A stretch of 37,471 nucleotides of DNA from Proluteimonas flavola. Lineage in GTDB: Bacteria > Pseudomonadota > Gammaproteobacteria > Xanthomonadales > Xanthomonadaceae. Shown here piece by piece: positions 36,205-37,471 of the stretch. The notes under the pieces were generated by a model. The model was not told the DNA's origin and made no database searches. It saw only the letters and a list, made by a program, of their open reading frames with translations. Position 1 is the first letter of the stretch. The number at the start of each line of letters is the position of its first letter. The stretch is from contig NZ_JAIWPU010000058.1 in NCBI RefSeq assembly GCF_021191705.1, forward strand, positions 1 through 37,471, read 5' to 3'. The translations under genes were made by a program, and so were the position numbers.

Positions 36205-37173
36205 ATGGCAGTTACGCGAGCGAAAGCCACCGCCCTGCTCAACAAGACCGAGATGGGCCTGTACGACGACAGTCGTGCGAATGCCCTGCGCGATCACAGC
36301 GATGCGCGTTTGACGCAGTTGGTCTCGCGAGCACGCACGGCGCGCGATCGCGCACGCGATCTGGAAAAGCGCCAGCGTCTGGCGTCGCGCAAGTCCAGCG
36401 GCAGCAAGTCGGGCCGTACCGGTCTGGCCAATGCGCGCACGGGTGAGAAGGCCGAACTGCTGGCCGACATCCTGTCGCGCCTCGAAACCCGTCAGCGCGA
36501 CGCCGCAAAGGCCGCGAAGACCGCCGCGAAGGCCAAGCCGGCCAAGGCCGCTGCGCCGAAGCGCGCGCCTGCAAAGGCAGCAAAGAGCACCGGCAAGACC
36601 ACGAAGAAGGCCGCGAAGTCGGCGACCACGAAGGCCTCGAAGCCTGCGAAAAAGGCGATGACTGCGAAGAAGACCGCAACGCCGCCTGCTTCCGCATCGA
36701 AGACCACGCAGAAGGCCGCCAGGAAGACCGCAACGAAGACGGCCAAAGAGCTTGCGACCAAGGCCACTGCAGCGTCGGCGCCTCCCAAGGCTGCGAAGAA
36801 GGCGACGCCGGCTGCAGCGGCCAGGCCCGAGGGCCGCACTGCGGCGAAGACCGCCAAGGTCGAAGCGTCCGCAGAGAAAACCGGGAAGGCCAGCGGTCGC
36901 GGCAAGCGCGGCATCACGCCCGAACAGGCGCTCGAGAACACCCGCAAGCTGCTCGAACAGCATGAGGCGGAGGCCAAGGCCAGCAAGCACTGGGAGACGC
37001 TCGAAAACGAGGGCGGCCCCGTCGATGCGCCCGGCTACCAGTCACCGCAGGCGCGTTCGAAGGCGTTGGCGTTGCACGAAGCGGAGAGCCGTCAGGCGTC
37101 GATCAACGGCAGCATCAGTACGCGCGACCGCCGCAACCAGGGCAAGCGCGACCACCGCAACTCCAGCGATTGA
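36205..37173 (+). CDS. Histone H1-like Lys/Ala/Pro-rich protein
   Basis: This 322 aa protein consists of a folded-looking N-terminal part (about 1-105, with NKTEMGLYDDSRANALRD and the basic helix SRARTARDRARDLEKRQ), a long low-complexity centre (about 105-235) of AAK, KAAK and TKK-type repeats, and a polar C-terminal part (RGITPEQALENTRKLLEQHEAEAK, then STRDRRNQGKRD). The centre resembles histone H1 and AlgP/AlgR3 tails and should bind DNA non-specifically. ACGGAG (36191-36196) is the ribosome binding site. A nucleoid role is inferred. Length in this class varies by repeat number. Confidence 0.85.
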   Translation: MAVTRAKATALLNKTEMGLYDDSRANALRDHSDARLTQLVSRARTARDRARDLEKRQRLASRKSSGSKSGRTGLANARTGEKAELLADILSRLETRQRDAAKAAKTAAKAKPAKAAAPKRAPAKAAKSTGKTTKKAAKSATTKASKPAKKAMTAKKTATPPASASKTTQKAARKTATKTAKELATKATAASAPPKAAKKATPAAAARPEGRTAAKTAKVEASAEKTGKASGRGKRGITPEQALENTRKLLEQHEAEAKASKHWETLENEGGPVDAPGYQSPQARSKALALHEAESRQASINGSISTRDRRNQGKRDHRNSSD

Positions 37174-37180
37174 TCGGGCA

Positions 37181-37206
37181 GGCGCGTGCTCCGGAATGCA
37201 TGCGCC
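37181..37206. terminator. Hairpin between convergent genes at the right edge
   Basis: GGCGCGTGC (37181-37189) pairs with GCATGCGCC (37198-37206), nine pairs including one G-T wobble, around an 8-base loop. It starts 7 bases after the histone-like gene stop and could serve genes from both sides. No strong T-run is present. Confidence 0.5.
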
Positions 37207-37221
37207 CCGCCTCCATTTGAA

Positions 37222-37378
37222 TCAGGCCACGACGCGCAGCGCGACGTCCGGGGTGCCCGCATAGGTGTCGAGCAGGCACTGCTGGACGAAGTGGTCCAGC
37301 TGTTCGAATTCGCTGGAACCGGTCTGGTCGAGCCGGGTGAGTTCCGGCGCGCGTCAAGGTAGTTGTCGCCTCAGTCAT
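37222..37378 (-). pseudogene. Small reading frame with apparent frameshift
   Basis: An ATG at 37378 overlaps the stop of the preceding gene by ATGA and reads MTEATTTLTR. The frame then loses coding character near a CG run at 37346-37353. Shifted by one frame, coding-like sequence resumes (PELTRLDQTGSSEFEQLD, then CLLDTYAGTPDVALRVVA) to a TGA at 37222-37224. Restoring a CG dinucleotide in the run would give about 52 aa. I do not recognise the product. A sequencing error is as likely as a real mutation. Confidence 0.35.
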
Positions 37379-37471
37379 GCAGCCATTGGCTGTCTATCTT
37401 TGTCGCCTTGCTGCGTGGCCACGACCGAGTCGCGCTCGGGGTTGAGGGTGACGGCGCCGATTGGCGCCCAG
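37375..37471 (-). CDS. C-terminal end of a gene entering from the right edge
   Basis: The final 31 codons of a minus-strand gene end with WAPIGAVTLNPERDSV and the last residues PMAA before TGA at 37375-37377. Only the 3' end is in the window, so the product cannot be named. The ATGA overlap with the next small frame suggests an operon running from the right. Confidence 0.5.
   Translation of the reverse strand, partial: WAPIGAVTLNPERDSVVATQQGDKDRQPMAA

Overview
The window is a 37 kb stretch of GC-rich chromosome from what is most likely a Lysobacteraceae (Xanthomonadaceae) gammaproteobacterium, such as Lysobacter or Luteimonas. That is inferred from the very high GC, the TonB-dependent receptor next to secreted S9 peptidases, the rpsF-rpsR-rplI / dnaB / alr order, a cyoABCD-SURF1 quinol oxidase operon, a GGGATT-type intergenic inverted repeat, and a lysine/alanine-rich histone-like protein. 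I saw no tRNA, rRNA, CRISPR array, phage or insertion sequence.

Left part (180-5208). A minus-strand run holds asnS, a two-helix membrane protein, a small conserved protein, a PaiB-like flavin protein, a divergent SDR protein and endonuclease VIII (nei). An A-type iron-sulfur carrier diverges from asnS. Two of these proteins look biochemically altered: Nei lacks one zinc-finger cysteine, and the SDR lacks the catalytic Tyr and Lys.

Central accessory part (5236-19339), the most interesting region. A P1-family (DmpA-type) lipoprotein peptidase diverges from a plus-strand series: TonB-dependent receptor, secreted S9 peptidase, secreted M19 dipeptidase, a second secreted S9 peptidase and a secreted SxxK serine hydrolase. 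Then come a LuxR-type regulator on the minus strand and, divergent from it, dgcN (DUF1611) and dgcA (enolase superfamily). The receptor gene and dgcN share a G-run/T-run/C-run palindrome followed by GATG, centred about 30 nt before a candidate -10 box in both. I infer a LuxR-controlled route that imports and degrades peptides, possibly D-amino-acid peptides such as those of peptidoglycan, and channels D-glutamate into L-glutamate.

Respiration part (19367-25925). The cyoABCD operon ends in a SURF1 gene; a metabolite:H+ symporter-like MFS gene diverges from it.

Housekeeping part (26180-30557). It holds rpsF-rpsR-rplI with a candidate S6:S18-type leader and a strong terminator, then dnaB with a perfect DnaA box upstream, then alr.

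Right part (30567-37471). A minus-strand group holds an M14 carboxypeptidase, an endonuclease/exonuclease/phosphatase lipoprotein and a YbaY-like lipoprotein. Divergent from it are a POT peptide transporter, a rhomboid protease and the histone-like protein. At the right edge the 3' end of another minus-strand gene enters, followed by a small, apparently frameshifted reading frame.
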